A DNA stretch of 64,000 bases from Salinactinospora qingdaonensis (GTDB lineage: Bacteria > Actinomycetota > Actinomycetes > Streptosporangiales > Streptosporangiaceae), in NCBI RefSeq assembly GCF_039539445.1, contig NZ_BAABDD010000021.1:15093-79092 (forward strand), written 5' to 3'. Position 1 is the first letter of the stretch; every line of letters starts with the position of its first letter. Below, one piece after another: positions 37,901 through 47,777 of the stretch. Made by a program: the position numbers and the translations under genes. The notes under the pieces were generated by a model that ran no database searches, was not told the origin of the DNA, and saw only the letters and a list, made by a program, of their open reading frames with translations.

Positions 37901-40685
37901 GGTGGACTGGCCGTTGTGGGACGGGGACGGCATGTCGGTGCCAGAGCCGGTGCGCGCCTTCCTGCGCAAGCAGACCGGCATGGAGCCCCTGCCCGTCCCG
38001 CTCGGACTGGCCGCGCTCGAACGGCTGCTGCGGGCTGACGAACACCGGCTCGGTCCGGTCGTGTCGGTCTTCCACGGCGACAGCGACTCCTGGTTCCGTC
38101 ACTTGCACGAACAGGGGCTCGTCGGGACAGGCGACGAGAGCGACGGGGCGATGCACAGCGGTGGCGACGCGCCCCACCCCGAGGTGGCGCCCGTGGCCCC
38201 GGAGGCCGCCCAGGAGCTAAGAGACAGGGTGGTGGACGCGTTCGCCGAGGCGCTGGGCCGTCCACCGGGGAGTCTGGCGCCCAGTACCACGATCGAGTCG
38301 CTTGGCCTGGATTCGCTGATGATCCGCACCATCGTCGGCGAGCTCAACCGAACCGTCGGCCCCGTCGGACCCGAGCACGTGTACGGAGCCCGCGATTTGG
38401 CGGAACTGGCCGGCCACTTCTCCGCTCTCGACGCTGATCCTCCGGCGGCGGCTGTGCCCTCCGGTGCGGCTGTGCCCAGGCCGCTGGGCCGAGAGCGGGG
38501 GTATGCGATCGTCGGCCTTGCGGGGCGCTACCCGGACGCTCCGGATACGGCCACGTTTTGGAGCAATCTCCGCGCTGGACGGGACACCGTCGCGGATCTG
38601 CCGACCGACCGTTGGGCCGGAGCCGACGACGTGCGGGCCAAGGGACACTTCCTGCGCGGCATCGACCGGTTCGATCCGGAGTTCTTCGGCCTCGCCGAGT
38701 ACGAGTCCGCGCTCGCCGACCCTCAGGAACGGCTGTTCCTCGAGGTCGCCTGGGAAGCACTGGAGGACGCCGGCCATGCGGGTGGCCGTCTCGACCGTCT
38801 GGAGGCAGCGGACGGCACACCGCGCAGTGTCGGCGTCTTCGTCGGGGTGACGTCTAGCGACTATCAACTGCTGGGCGCCGAGCGTTGGGCGCACGGGCAT
38901 CGGACCATGCCCACCGGCCACTACTGGAGTCTCGCCAACCGCCTTTCCTACCTGCTTGACCTGCGTGGTCCGAGTCAGCCGGTGGACACCGCCTGTTCGT
39001 CCTCACTTGTCGCCCTCCATATGGCCTGCGAGAGCATCCAGCGCGGCGAATGCGCCGCCGCCCTTGTCGGGGGCGTCAACCTCTACCTCCACCCGTCGCG
39101 GTTGCGCATGCTGCGCCAGTCCGGCTTCCTCGCCGAGGACGGCCGCTGCCGCAGCTTCGGCGCGGGCGGAGCGGGCTTCGGCCCGGGCGAGGGCGTCGGA
39201 GCGGTGCTCGTCAAACCTCTGGAGGACGCCGTCGCCCATGGCGACCAGATCCATGGGGTGGTTCTCGGAAGCGCGGTGGCGCACGGCGGCCGGACCAACG
39301 GATACACCGCTCCCAGCCCCGACGCCCAGGCTCGTGTGGTCAGGAGGGCGCTGGAGCGCGCCCAGGTCGACCCGTCGACCGTGACCGCGGTGGAAGCCCA
39401 CGGTACTGGCACAGAGCTGGGAGACCCGGTGGAAGTGGCGGCCCTGGAGCAGACCTACGGTCGCCCCGGAGCGCCCCCCTGCTCGCTGGGCTCGGTGAAA
39501 TCCGCGATCGGACACGGCGAGTCGGTGGCCGGGCTGGCGGCGTTGACCAAGGTGTTGTTGCAGATGCGGCATGGGATCTTAGCCCCGACGCTGCACGCCG
39601 ACACGGTTAACCCGAACCTCAGGCTGGATGCGACACGCTTCGAGCTCCAACACGAACAGGGGGAGTGGCTGCCTCCGTTGCGGGAGGACCAGACAACCCG
39701 GATGCCGCGTCGGGCCGGCATCAGCTCGTTCGGCGCGGGTGGTGTCAACGCCCATGTGGTCGTCGAAGAGTATCGCGAGCGGCGCACCGTCGCCACCGGT
39801 GACGACGGCCCGCAGCTCCTCGTCCTTTCCGGGCCGACGCCGCAGCATGTCACGGCGACCGCGGAGCGGATCGCCGAGTGGTCGCGGAAGGTTCTCGCAG
39901 CGGAGGAAGAGGTGGATCTGGCGGCTCTCGCGCGCACGCTGCGAGAGGGGCGGGCCGCCGGGAGCTGTCGTCTGGCGGCGGTCGTGCGAAACACCGCCGA
40001 GATAGCCGAACGGCTCACGTCGCCCGATGTTCCCGTCAGCGACCTGCGGGACCGGTCGAACGGGCACGCGCTCGCCGGTCTCCTCGAAGCCGAGGACCTG
40101 CTCGAACGCCTGTGGAGCAACGGACGGCTCCACGCCATCGGTCGCCTGTGGCTCGACGGCCTCGATGTGCCGTGGGAGCGTCTGGGCGGCTCCCCGCCGC
40201 AGCCGATCGTCGCGGTTCCTCCCTCGGCGCTGCTCAGCAGGCCGCTGTGGTTCACCGACCAGGGGACGCATGCCCCGGCTCCCCACACCGCGCCCGCGCC
40301 CCAGCCCGCCCCCGAGCCCGCCCCCGCCCCAGGGGCTGTGCCCTGGACCGAGCCGCAGGCGCCAAGGCAGGCAGGGGCGCCGGAAGCCGAGGCGGGCACC
40401 GTCGCGCCCCAAACGTCCTCCGAGCCGTCCTCCGAGCCCGCCGAGGACGATGAGGCCGTCCTCACCGCCCTGCGGCGAATCACCGAACCCAAGATCCCCG
40501 GAGGAACGGGCGCGGTCGACCTCGAATGCGCTCTGCCCGAGTTGGGAGTCGATTCCGTGAACCTGATGAACCTGCGCTTTGAGATCGACGAACTGTTCGG
40601 GCTCTCGATCCCGCTGGAGGAGCTGGCGGATCAGACGGTGTCCCAGATCGCCCGGCAAATCGCGTCCCACAACGGAAGACAGTAG
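34950..40685 (+). CDS. Trans-AT PKS, modules 6 and 7 (KS-KR-ACP; KS-ACP)
   Basis: 1911 residues from ATG 34950 (ATGA overlap). A second ATG at 34965 has a better site (CGAGGA) and starts the helical MDARDILTRLSNGELDLGEA, which looks like a docking segment, so either may be used. Module 6: KS ~50-470 (Cys221; ECHGTGT instead of EAHGTGT), KR ~795-1000 (TGGAGGIG; FSSVAAVTGNIG, DYAFGNG), ACP Ser1122. Module 7: KS ~1185-1610 (Cys1349), then a Pro/Ala/Glu-rich linker (~1690-1780) and ACP Ser1869 (GVDSVN) with no reductive domain, leaving a ketone. No AT, DH or ER. Leu1544 is a TTA codon (39579-39581). Predicted contribution: a hydroxyl, then a beta-keto group next to the heterocycle, as in group A streptogramins. 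Confidence 0.92.
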   Translation: MTRGNMDARDILTRLSNGELDLGEASVRLRGLDRAATGSQEPQTGAPAREPIAVIGLSARFPGSEDADQFWDHLLEGTDSVTQVPADRWPIERYHDADPGAVGTTSSKWGAFIADATAFDAEFFGMTPREAELTDPQARLFLQEAWRALENAGQLPAELAGSRCGVYAGVMLNDYVNRIERSSPHSRLPQVMQGNSNSMVTARLAYRLDLRGPTATVDTACSSSLTALHMACQSLWLDEADMMVVGGVTLYFTELPYVYMSGAGMLSPSGSERAFDAGADGIVPGEGCAVVVLKHLSRALADGDPVRAVIRASGTNSDGQTNGITAPSGASQAALIRQTYERFGVDPATIDYVECHGTGTPLGDPIEVGALNEAFRGSGAPAGSVPIGSVKSNIGHTSAAAGLAGLVKAMGVVNSGEVPPTLHQERVNPRLPLSEGPFTVADRRMTLREPPRPKRAAVSSFGFSGTNAHVVVEQPPEPPARAVSDEPAVVVLSARHPEGLAAAKRALRRWLAGPGAAAALCDVAHTLAVARTHHSHREALVVRDRAELLAALEGRQVSPAPAHLAELAQRYLAGEDVDWAEVYPPATHRRLALPGSSFADDRYAVAPEEPGGRGQSRAGTEPVPLPRQEDPRVAELTLLQPVWTHRPEPAAEAAAGAVAVHDPRGDLVAALPGAHSTSSLDTQPAAVVLRLDHAESAALVEAFEVVRGVLSSGTRDRPLTLLVLTADPALAPAAAAFLRSVCGENPRVSGRAVLVDDTGAAAAPVVQAELAAPGTLTEMCVDRRAGTREVMAWQSLHTADTRPEAFRVGGVYLVTGGAGGIGRALTAHLVDRYSARVVVCGRTPWEELAPEARPPLRAGAVRYVAADTADPDAVVELVGDILATEGELHGVLHAAGLVRDAFLTRKAPQDLEAVLRPKVDGVRALDLATRDLPLDMFVLFSSVAAVTGNIGQADYAFGNGYLDGFAHDRARLVRHGLRSGRTLSVDWPLWDGDGMSVPEPVRAFLRKQTGMEPLPVPLGLAALERLLRADEHRLGPVVSVFHGDSDSWFRHLHEQGLVGTGDESDGAMHSGGDAPHPEVAPVAPEAAQELRDRVVDAFAEALGRPPGSLAPSTTIESLGLDSLMIRTIVGELNRTVGPVGPEHVYGARDLAELAGHFSALDADPPAAAVPSGAAVPRPLGRERGYAIVGLAGRYPDAPDTATFWSNLRAGRDTVADLPTDRWAGADDVRAKGHFLRGIDRFDPEFFGLAEYESALADPQERLFLEVAWEALEDAGHAGGRLDRLEAADGTPRSVGVFVGVTSSDYQLLGAERWAHGHRTMPTGHYWSLANRLSYLLDLRGPSQPVDTACSSSLVALHMACESIQRGECAAALVGGVNLYLHPSRLRMLRQSGFLAEDGRCRSFGAGGAGFGPGEGVGAVLVKPLEDAVAHGDQIHGVVLGSAVAHGGRTNGYTAPSPDAQARVVRRALERAQVDPSTVTAVEAHGTGTELGDPVEVAALEQTYGRPGAPPCSLGSVKSAIGHGESVAGLAALTKVLLQMRHGILAPTLHADTVNPNLRLDATRFELQHEQGEWLPPLREDQTTRMPRRAGISSFGAGGVNAHVVVEEYRERRTVATGDDGPQLLVLSGPTPQHVTATAERIAEWSRKVLAAEEEVDLAALARTLREGRAAGSCRLAAVVRNTAEIAERLTSPDVPVSDLRDRSNGHALAGLLEAEDLLERLWSNGRLHAIGRLWLDGLDVPWERLGGSPPQPIVAVPPSALLSRPLWFTDQGTHAPAPHTAPAPQPAPEPAPAPGAVPWTEPQAPRQAGAPEAEAGTVAPQTSSEPSSEPAEDDEAVLTALRRITEPKIPGGTGAVDLECALPELGVDSVNLMNLRFEIDELFGLSIPLEELADQTVSQIARQIASHNGRQ

Positions 40686-40697
40686 GGAGAAGGACCG

Positions 40698-43600
40698 ATG
40701 GAGAGCCAACCGTCCTTTCCGTTGACGGAGATTCAGGAGTCCTTCTACGTCGGCCGCGTCCTCGGATCGGGGACCGGGGCGCAGGTGCACCTGGAGTTCG
40801 AAACCGACGGCCTCGACGTGGCCCGACTGGAGGACTCCTGGAACCGTCTGGTCTATCGCACCGAGATGCTTCGTGCGACAGTGCGTTCCGACGGAACGCA
40901 AGAGATTCGGGACGAGGTGCCCCGTTACCGGATTCCCGTATCGGACCTCTCCGACGTTTCCGAGGCCGAACAGGCCGCGCAGCTCCGGGAGCTGAGGAAA
41001 ACCGTCGAGGCCGAAAACTTCGACCCGAGCACCTGGCCGCTGTTCGCGATCAAAGCGGTGCTGCTCGGCAGCGACCGGGCGCGGGTTCACCTCACCGTGG
41101 ACGAGATGGTGGCTGACGGGCCGAGTGTGTCCCTGTTGCTGGCCCAGTGGTACACGCTTTACCGCCACGGAGTCGAACCCGAGCCGCCGCAACTGACCTT
41201 CCGGGACTACGTTGCGAGAGCGACGCCGTCCGCGGCTGAGACAGACCGGGCCCTGCGGTACTGGCGCGACAAGCTGGCCGGGGCCGACCTCGACCGTCCG
41301 GCACCGTTTACCGCGGACCCCGCAGGGCAGAGCCGGGAACGCCGCAGGCTGTCTTTCACTCTTCCACCACCGCAGTGGGCGGCCGTCCAGCGGCTTGCCC
41401 GCCAGAGCCGGGCCACGCCCTCCGCGATGCTGCTCGCCCTCTTCGCCGCGGTGATCGGCGACGCGGAGCGCCCGATCGTCCTCACCACCTACAACCGCAA
41501 GCCCGTGCATCCCGACGTCGCCCGTCTCGTCGGGCCTTTCATCTCGACCGCCGTCTTCCTCGCCCCGCCCGCCGGGGGATCGTTCGGCGAGTACCTCCGA
41601 GCCGTTCAGCGCCAGCTATGGCGCGATTTGGAACACGACGCGGTGAGCGGAGTCCGGGCGCACCGGGAGTGGAGCCGCCAGGAGCGGTCGCACAACGGCG
41701 ATCCGGTGCGGGTCGTCTTCACGAGCATGCTCGGGAGCCTGCCGGGCGCCGACGCCGAGGACGATCCGCGCAGCTGGCCCGCGCGAGTCGATGACGGGGC
41801 TACCCTGACCCACACCCCGGGCGTCCATCTTGAGCAGTGTGCCCAGGAGAACCACGACGGAGCCCTGGTGCTCTCCTGGGACATCGCCAGCGGGGTGATC
41901 GACGAGGCCGCCGGGGCCGAGGCTTTCGACCGGCTGACCGGGGCGCTGTGCCGCCTGGCGGCCGCCGAGGGGGACAGCGAGGCCGCGGTATCGCCGGAGG
42001 TGGCCGAGCTGGTCCAGCCATCGCGGCAAGACGTCACGGGGCTTCCGCTCACCGAACTCCAGTCGGCCTACCTCGTCGGCAGGGTCGGTGGATTGTCCGG
42101 GGCGGCAGAAACCAAGGTCTACCAGGAGTTCCTGCTGCGCCGCCATGATGTCGACCGACTCGAACGCGCATGGCACCGCCTCGTCGAGCACCATCCCATG
42201 ATGCGCGCCGTGGTTCACGACGACGGGACCATGACCGTGCGTGGCGAAGTCCCTTACTACACCTTCGCCCGCCACGACCTGACCGGCCTTGGCCGGGCTG
42301 AGGTCGAGGAGAGGCTCGCCGCGGTCGCGGAGCGCATGCGCCGCACTGAGTTCGAAATCGGCGCGTGGCCGATGTTTGCGTTGGAAGTCAGCTTCCTGCC
42401 TGGGGGAGAGGTCGTCCTCCACGCCGCTTTGGACGCGCTACTCGCCGACGCGCGCAGTCTGGCCTTGCTGTTCGGTCAGCTGTTCGCTCTCCACGACGGC
42501 CAGGGGGAGGTGCTGGACGCCGCCCCCGACCGCTCGATCGACCACATGCGCGGCCTCGCGCGTCCCCACGGCGGCCGGCGAGACGAGGCCGCCGCCCAAT
42601 GGCACGACAAGTTCGCCGACCTGCCGCCGGGGCCGCCGCTGGCCGACACGGGGGAGCGCACCCACCGCCGGTTCGACCTTTCCGCCTGGCCGGCGCTTCG
42701 AGAACACGCCGCGCGCGTCGGGGTGCCTGCGGACATCCTGCTGCTGACCGCCTATGCCGACACGCTCCGACAGCGGTTCCGCGCTCCGTTCACGATCGTC
42801 GTCGTCTCGTGGGACAGGCCGCGGGGGATGGAGGGCTCCGTAGGGGACTTCACCTCCCTGGCCTGGCTCGTCGTCGACGACACACTGCCGCCGTCCTTCG
42901 AGGAACGCGCCCGTGAGATCTGGGACAGGGTTCGGGCCGACCTGGAGCGCGGAGCCGTCCTCCCCGGGTTGCGCGAACTACGCCAGCGTGTCTTCCGGTC
43001 AAACGGCGAACTGCGGCTGCCCGTTGTCTTCACCCGGATTCCGCAGGCGCCGCAGGCTCTGGGCGGAGACGGAGTCGAGTTGCGGCAGAGCCGGTCGCAG
43101 ACCGCGCAAGTGGCGCTCGACAACGTGCCGCTGCTCCTTGACGACACGCTGGTCTGCCAATGGGACGTGGCCGGTGACGCGCTCGACGCCGATCAGGCCG
43201 ACGAGCTGTTCTCCTCCTACGAGCACCGGGTGCGCGCCCTCCTCGACAGTCCCGAGCCGACGCTGACGGCGCTCCTGGAGCGCAGCCTCGCCGCGTACCC
43301 CCACCGGCCCGCGGTGTGGTGGAACGGAGAGGCGCTCGACTACGCCGAACTCGACCGACGTAGCGCGCAGCTGGCCAACCATCTGATCCGCTCCGGCTGC
43401 CGCCCCGGCGCGCACATCGCCGTCCACATGGACAGATCCGACGACCTGGTCGTGGCGCTCGTGGCCATCGTGCGTGCCGGCGGAGTCTACGTTCCCATCG
43501 AGGCGGGAACCCCGCGCGAGCGGGTGAAGTATCTGATCGAGGACTCCGGTGCGCGTGTGCTCGTCGCGGACGGGACCCTGGCCGGCGCGCTCCACGACTG

Positions 43601-46600
43601 CGGGGCACACGTCGTCTGTCCCGACCGGGACGGGGCGCTTCTCGCCGCGGCCGCAGACACCGCCCCCGAGGTCCATGTCGCCGCCGACGATCCCGTCTAC
43701 ATGATCTACACCTCTGGGACCACCGGACAGCCCAAAGGTTGTCTCAACACCCACCGCGGAGTGGCGAACCGCCTGCTGTGGATGCAGGAGCGCTTCCCCC
43801 TGTCCGGGACGGACCGCGTGTTGCAGAAGACGCCCTGCGGCTTCGACGTTTCTGCCTGGGAGTTCTTCTGGCCGCTGCTGGCGGGGGCCGCCACCGTCGT
43901 CGCACGGCCCGGGGGACATAGGGATCCCGCCTACCTCGCGCGCGCCATCCGTGAGAACTCGGTGACCGTCACCCACTTCGTCCCGTCGATGCTGGGGCTG
44001 TTCCTAAGCGAACCGTCGGCTGCCGACTGTTCGTCACTGCGTTATGTGTTCGCCAGCGGGGAAGCCTTGCCGGTCGGCACCATGCGGCGGTTTTTCGAGG
44101 TGCTGCCGGAGGTTCAGCTCCACAACCTCTACGGGCCGACCGAGGCGGCGATCGACGTCACGCACTGGGAGTGCGTGCCCGACTGGGACGAGGCATCGGT
44201 GCCCATCGGAAGGCCGATCACCGGGGCGACGATCCATATCGTCGACGAACACCTGCGGCAGGTCCCGCCCGGGACCGCCGGGGAGATCTGCATCGCCGGG
44301 ACTCCCGTGGCCCTCGGCTACCACGATCGCGAGGAGTTGACGCGGGAGCGGTTCGTCGCCACCTCCTATGCCGACCGTCTCTACCGGACCGGGGATCTCG
44401 GCGCGCTCGGCGCCGACGGTGAGATCCGCTACCTTGGCCGGCTCGACGACCAGTTCAAGGTGCGTGGGCTGCGTATCGAACCGCAAGAGGTCGAGACGGC
44501 GCTGGTGTCGCGCGCCGGCCTCGTCGACGCCAGAGTCCTGCCTGTGGCGGAGTCCAGCGGCGACCCCGTGCTCGCGGCCGTCTGCGTAGCCGCTGACCCA
44601 CCGCCTCGGATTCAGGACATCCGGCAGGCTCTGGGAACAGTACTGCCCCAGCACTTGGTGCCGAGCCGCTACCGTTTCGTCGACGAGTTGCCGCTGACTC
44701 CCGCCGGCAAGCTCGACCGTCGTGCTGCGGCCGCTCTGTTCCAGCCGGCGGAGGAGACCGGCTCCCCCACTGGAGCCGACCTGCTGGAGCAGGTGAGGGC
44801 TGCCGCTTCCGCGGCGCTGGGCAAGGCCGAGATCGACGTCGACGCTGACCTGTTCGATCTGGGGGCTACCTCGTTCACCATGATCCGCCTGGCGCAGCTG
44901 GTCACCGAGCGAACCGGGGCCGAGGTCGCCGTGGACCTGCTGCTCAACGGTCCAACGGTGCAGGAGATCGCCGCAGCCCTGGCAGCGCCCCCGGCGGAGC
45001 CGGCCGACGCGCCGCGCCAGGCGGACGTTCGTATCGCGTTCGACCCCGAGGCCAAGAAGAAGTTCAAGGAGGCGCGGGTCGCCGAACTCTCCCTACCGGC
45101 GGAGCTGCCGCGCGTTCCCCTGCCGGAGCCGGCGGCCGGCGACTCCCTCGGGCTCTTCGACGCTTCGGCGTTTCGCAGATTCAGCGCGGAGCCGATGCCC
45201 GCCTCCGCGCTCGTCGACCTGCTTGCCATGGCCGCACCAGGAGAGCTGGGCGGGCTGAGCAAGCGTCGCTACCCCTCCGCAGGAGGCTTCTACCCCGTCC
45301 AGGTCTACGTCTACGTGCGCCCCGACCGGGTGGATGGCCTTGAGGGGGGACTGTACTACCTGCACCCCGCCGAAGGGGCCCTCGTCAGACTCGACCCCGA
45401 CCTGCGCGTCACCGAGGACTGCCATGTCCACCACAACCGCCCGCTGGTCGGGAGCGCGGCGTTTGGGGTCTTCCTGGTCTCCACACCGGCGGCGATCGCT
45501 CCCGCCTACGGCGAGCGGCTCGGCGCGAAGTACAGCGAACTGGAGGCGGGTCACCTGTCGCAGCTGCTGATGACCGCGGCACCTGCGCGGGGGATCGGGA
45601 TGTGCCCAGTGGGCGACATGGACTTCGACGCCGTTCGCGAGCGCTTCTGGCTCGACGACGACCAAGACCTCCTCGTCTCCCTGTGGGGAGGAGCGCTCCA
45701 AGACGACGAGGTCCGCCGGCGGGCGGCCCTCGCGGCAACGCCGGAGGAGATGCAGGCGAGACAGGCCAGGCGAGATGAGGCGGCCGCGCTCGACACGGTG
45801 TCGGCCGAGCCGGCCGGAACGGGAATCCCGGTGGCTGTCATCGGCTTCGCCGCCCGGCTGCCCGGCGCGGACTCCCTTGACGGGCTCGGCCGTCTGCTCG
45901 TGGAGGGCGCCACCGCCATTGGAGCGACACCGCAGGAGCGGTGGTCGCCGCTGCGGACCCGGTCGGAGCGCGCCGGGGCGCGTATGGGTGCCTACCTCGA
46001 CGACATCACCGGTTGCGAAGCTGAGGAGTTCGGCCTGGACGACAAGGAGGCGGCCGCGACCGACCCGCAGGAGCGCCTGCTGCTGGCGACGGTTCGCCAG
46101 TGTCTGGAGGACGCCGGATCGGCCGGGGAACAGCGTGCGCGGCTCGATCCGATCGGGGTGTACGTGGGGGCGATGTGGGCCGACCACGCCCTTCACGGCA
46201 TGTCCGCCCGCGCGGCGGGGGAGCAGGGCACCCACGCCACACGGGGCGGGCTCGCCCACCGTCTGTCGCACGCCTTCGACCTGACCGGTCCGAGCATGGT
46301 GGTCGACAGCGGGTGCGTTTCAGGCATGGCCGCGATCGATATGGCCGTAGGGGCCATCCGGTCGGGTCGATGCCGCGCGGCGATCGCGGCAGCCAGCAAC
46401 CTGGTACTGCATCCGGAGCACCTCGATGTCCTCGCCGATCTCGGCTTGGTCGCCGAAGACGCCGACTCCTGCGCGTTCACAAGCCGCGCCAGCGGGTGGC
46501 TCGTCGGCGAGGGCATTGGAGCCCTCATGCTCAAGCCGCTCCACCGGGCAGTCGCCGACGGCGACCCCATCCACGCCGTGGTCCGCGGAACCTCGGTCCG

Positions 46601-47777
46601 TCATTCCGGAGCGACGCGGCGCTATGGCGTTCCGAGCCGGGGAACCCAAGAGGAAGCCGTCCGCGCCGCGCTCGCCGACGCGGGACTACCGCCAGAGTCG
46701 ATCGGATACGTCGAAGCAGCCGCCGGCGGTTCCGCGCTCGCCGACGCCTTGGAGGCCCAGGAGCTGTCGGAGGTGTTCCAGCACGCGGGTCCGGTGCCGC
46801 TCGGTTCTGTGAAGCCCACCCTTGGCCACCTCGAGGCAGCCTCGGTGTTCGCGCAGCTCGCCAAGGTGATGTGTCAGCTCCGTTCCGGTGAGGTCTTCGC
46901 TACGAGACTGACCTCGGAGCTGAACCCCGCGGTCGTCTCGGCCCCCGCCGTGGAGATCCCCCAGGAGAGGGCCCGGTGGCGGCCACAGCCGGAGCCCTCG
47001 GGGGCCTCCCGCAGGCGAGCCCTGGTCAACGGTGTGGCGGGGACCGGCTCCTACGGCTGCCTGGTGATCGAGGAAGGGCCGCCCCTCGCCGAACCACAAA
47101 GCGAGGAACAGCATAAGGAAGCGTGGGCGCTCCCGCTCTCCGCGGACAGCCCCGAGAACCTCGCCGTCCTTGCGAACTCGTTGGCCGACGCGGTACCGGG
47201 GATGCCGCTGGCCTCGGTCGCCCGCACCCTGCGAGAAGGCCGCCCAGCACGCGGAGAGCGCGCCGTGGTCGTCACGACCGCGGAGGAGGCCGCCCAGGCG
47301 CTGCGGCGGCTGGCTTCGGCGGTCACCTCCGGTGCCGGTCGGCTCGTCGGCACGGCGACCGGTGAACTGAGCGTGCAGATCGAGAAATGGCTGGCCGGAG
47401 AGACGGTCCACTGGCCCGAAGTGGAACGGGACGTCCCCAAGGTCTCCCTTCCGCCGACCCCGCTTCGCGTCCGCGACTTCCGGCTCCCCGGCGCGGCGCC
47501 GCCCTCCGGCCAAGGAGCGCCGCCGTCCGGCGAAGGCGACGGCGCGGCCTCCCCTCTCGACCGTTTCGCCTCGATCGTCGCCGCCGAGACCGGTATCCCC
47601 GCCGACCAGCTCCTCCCCGAGACCGACCTGGTCGCCTCAGGGGTCAGCAGCCGCAGACTCCTGCGGATCGCCGCACGTGTGGCGGAGGAGGGCGGCGGCC
47701 CGCTTGCGCTCGAAACGCTCTTTGAGACCGACAACCTGGTCGACCTCGCCACCGCCGCCTTCGGAGGTAACCCGTGA
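40698..47777 (+). CDS. NRPS/PKS: oxazole-forming serine module (Cy-Cy-A-PCP-Ox) plus non-elongating KS0-ACP
   Basis: 2359 residues, ATG 40698 behind GGGAGAAGG. Two heterocyclisation domains, ~1-430 and ~440-860, each with DxxxxD instead of HHxxxDG (Asp135-Asp140; Asp579-Asp584). A domain ~865-1345 (MIYTSGTTGQPKG); code D-V-W-H-F-S-L-I-D-K, close to the serine code. PCP Ser1392 (LGATSF). FMN-dependent oxidase ~1450-1680 of the nitroreductase/McbC-like fold (RRYPSAGGFYPVQVYVY, AGHLSQLLMTAAPARGIG), which should oxidise the oxazoline to oxazole. Then a ketosynthase ~1711-2125 that keeps Cys1873 (SGCVSG) but has Ala2008 in place of the catalytic His (EAAAGGS for EAHGTGT): a non-elongating KS0. A C-terminal carrier carries Ser2318 in GVSS (Asp replaced by Ser). 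The chain is probably just passed through KS0-ACP to the next gene, with a 4-nt overlap. Confidence 0.92.
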   Translation: MESQPSFPLTEIQESFYVGRVLGSGTGAQVHLEFETDGLDVARLEDSWNRLVYRTEMLRATVRSDGTQEIRDEVPRYRIPVSDLSDVSEAEQAAQLRELRKTVEAENFDPSTWPLFAIKAVLLGSDRARVHLTVDEMVADGPSVSLLLAQWYTLYRHGVEPEPPQLTFRDYVARATPSAAETDRALRYWRDKLAGADLDRPAPFTADPAGQSRERRRLSFTLPPPQWAAVQRLARQSRATPSAMLLALFAAVIGDAERPIVLTTYNRKPVHPDVARLVGPFISTAVFLAPPAGGSFGEYLRAVQRQLWRDLEHDAVSGVRAHREWSRQERSHNGDPVRVVFTSMLGSLPGADAEDDPRSWPARVDDGATLTHTPGVHLEQCAQENHDGALVLSWDIASGVIDEAAGAEAFDRLTGALCRLAAAEGDSEAAVSPEVAELVQPSRQDVTGLPLTELQSAYLVGRVGGLSGAAETKVYQEFLLRRHDVDRLERAWHRLVEHHPMMRAVVHDDGTMTVRGEVPYYTFARHDLTGLGRAEVEERLAAVAERMRRTEFEIGAWPMFALEVSFLPGGEVVLHAALDALLADARSLALLFGQLFALHDGQGEVLDAAPDRSIDHMRGLARPHGGRRDEAAAQWHDKFADLPPGPPLADTGERTHRRFDLSAWPALREHAARVGVPADILLLTAYADTLRQRFRAPFTIVVVSWDRPRGMEGSVGDFTSLAWLVVDDTLPPSFEERAREIWDRVRADLERGAVLPGLRELRQRVFRSNGELRLPVVFTRIPQAPQALGGDGVELRQSRSQTAQVALDNVPLLLDDTLVCQWDVAGDALDADQADELFSSYEHRVRALLDSPEPTLTALLERSLAAYPHRPAVWWNGEALDYAELDRRSAQLANHLIRSGCRPGAHIAVHMDRSDDLVVALVAIVRAGGVYVPIEAGTPRERVKYLIEDSGARVLVADGTLAGALHDCGAHVVCPDRDGALLAAAADTAPEVHVAADDPVYMIYTSGTTGQPKGCLNTHRGVANRLLWMQERFPLSGTDRVLQKTPCGFDVSAWEFFWPLLAGAATVVARPGGHRDPAYLARAIRENSVTVTHFVPSMLGLFLSEPSAADCSSLRYVFASGEALPVGTMRRFFEVLPEVQLHNLYGPTEAAIDVTHWECVPDWDEASVPIGRPITGATIHIVDEHLRQVPPGTAGEICIAGTPVALGYHDREELTRERFVATSYADRLYRTGDLGALGADGEIRYLGRLDDQFKVRGLRIEPQEVETALVSRAGLVDARVLPVAESSGDPVLAAVCVAADPPPRIQDIRQALGTVLPQHLVPSRYRFVDELPLTPAGKLDRRAAAALFQPAEETGSPTGADLLEQVRAAASAALGKAEIDVDADLFDLGATSFTMIRLAQLVTERTGAEVAVDLLLNGPTVQEIAAALAAPPAEPADAPRQADVRIAFDPEAKKKFKEARVAELSLPAELPRVPLPEPAAGDSLGLFDASAFRRFSAEPMPASALVDLLAMAAPGELGGLSKRRYPSAGGFYPVQVYVYVRPDRVDGLEGGLYYLHPAEGALVRLDPDLRVTEDCHVHHNRPLVGSAAFGVFLVSTPAAIAPAYGERLGAKYSELEAGHLSQLLMTAAPARGIGMCPVGDMDFDAVRERFWLDDDQDLLVSLWGGALQDDEVRRRAALAATPEEMQARQARRDEAAALDTVSAEPAGTGIPVAVIGFAARLPGADSLDGLGRLLVEGATAIGATPQERWSPLRTRSERAGARMGAYLDDITGCEAEEFGLDDKEAAATDPQERLLLATVRQCLEDAGSAGEQRARLDPIGVYVGAMWADHALHGMSARAAGEQGTHATRGGLAHRLSHAFDLTGPSMVVDSGCVSGMAAIDMAVGAIRSGRCRAAIAAASNLVLHPEHLDVLADLGLVAEDADSCAFTSRASGWLVGEGIGALMLKPLHRAVADGDPIHAVVRGTSVRHSGATRRYGVPSRGTQEEAVRAALADAGLPPESIGYVEAAAGGSALADALEAQELSEVFQHAGPVPLGSVKPTLGHLEAASVFAQLAKVMCQLRSGEVFATRLTSELNPAVVSAPAVEIPQERARWRPQPEPSGASRRRALVNGVAGTGSYGCLVIEEGPPLAEPQSEEQHKEAWALPLSADSPENLAVLANSLADAVPGMPLASVARTLREGRPARGERAVVVTTAEEAAQALRRLASAVTSGAGRLVGTATGELSVQIEKWLAGETVHWPEVERDVPKVSLPPTPLRVRDFRLPGAAPPSGQGAPPSGEGDGAASPLDRFASIVAAETGIPADQLLPETDLVASGVSSRRLLRIAARVAEEGGGPLALETLFETDNLVDLATAAFGGNP

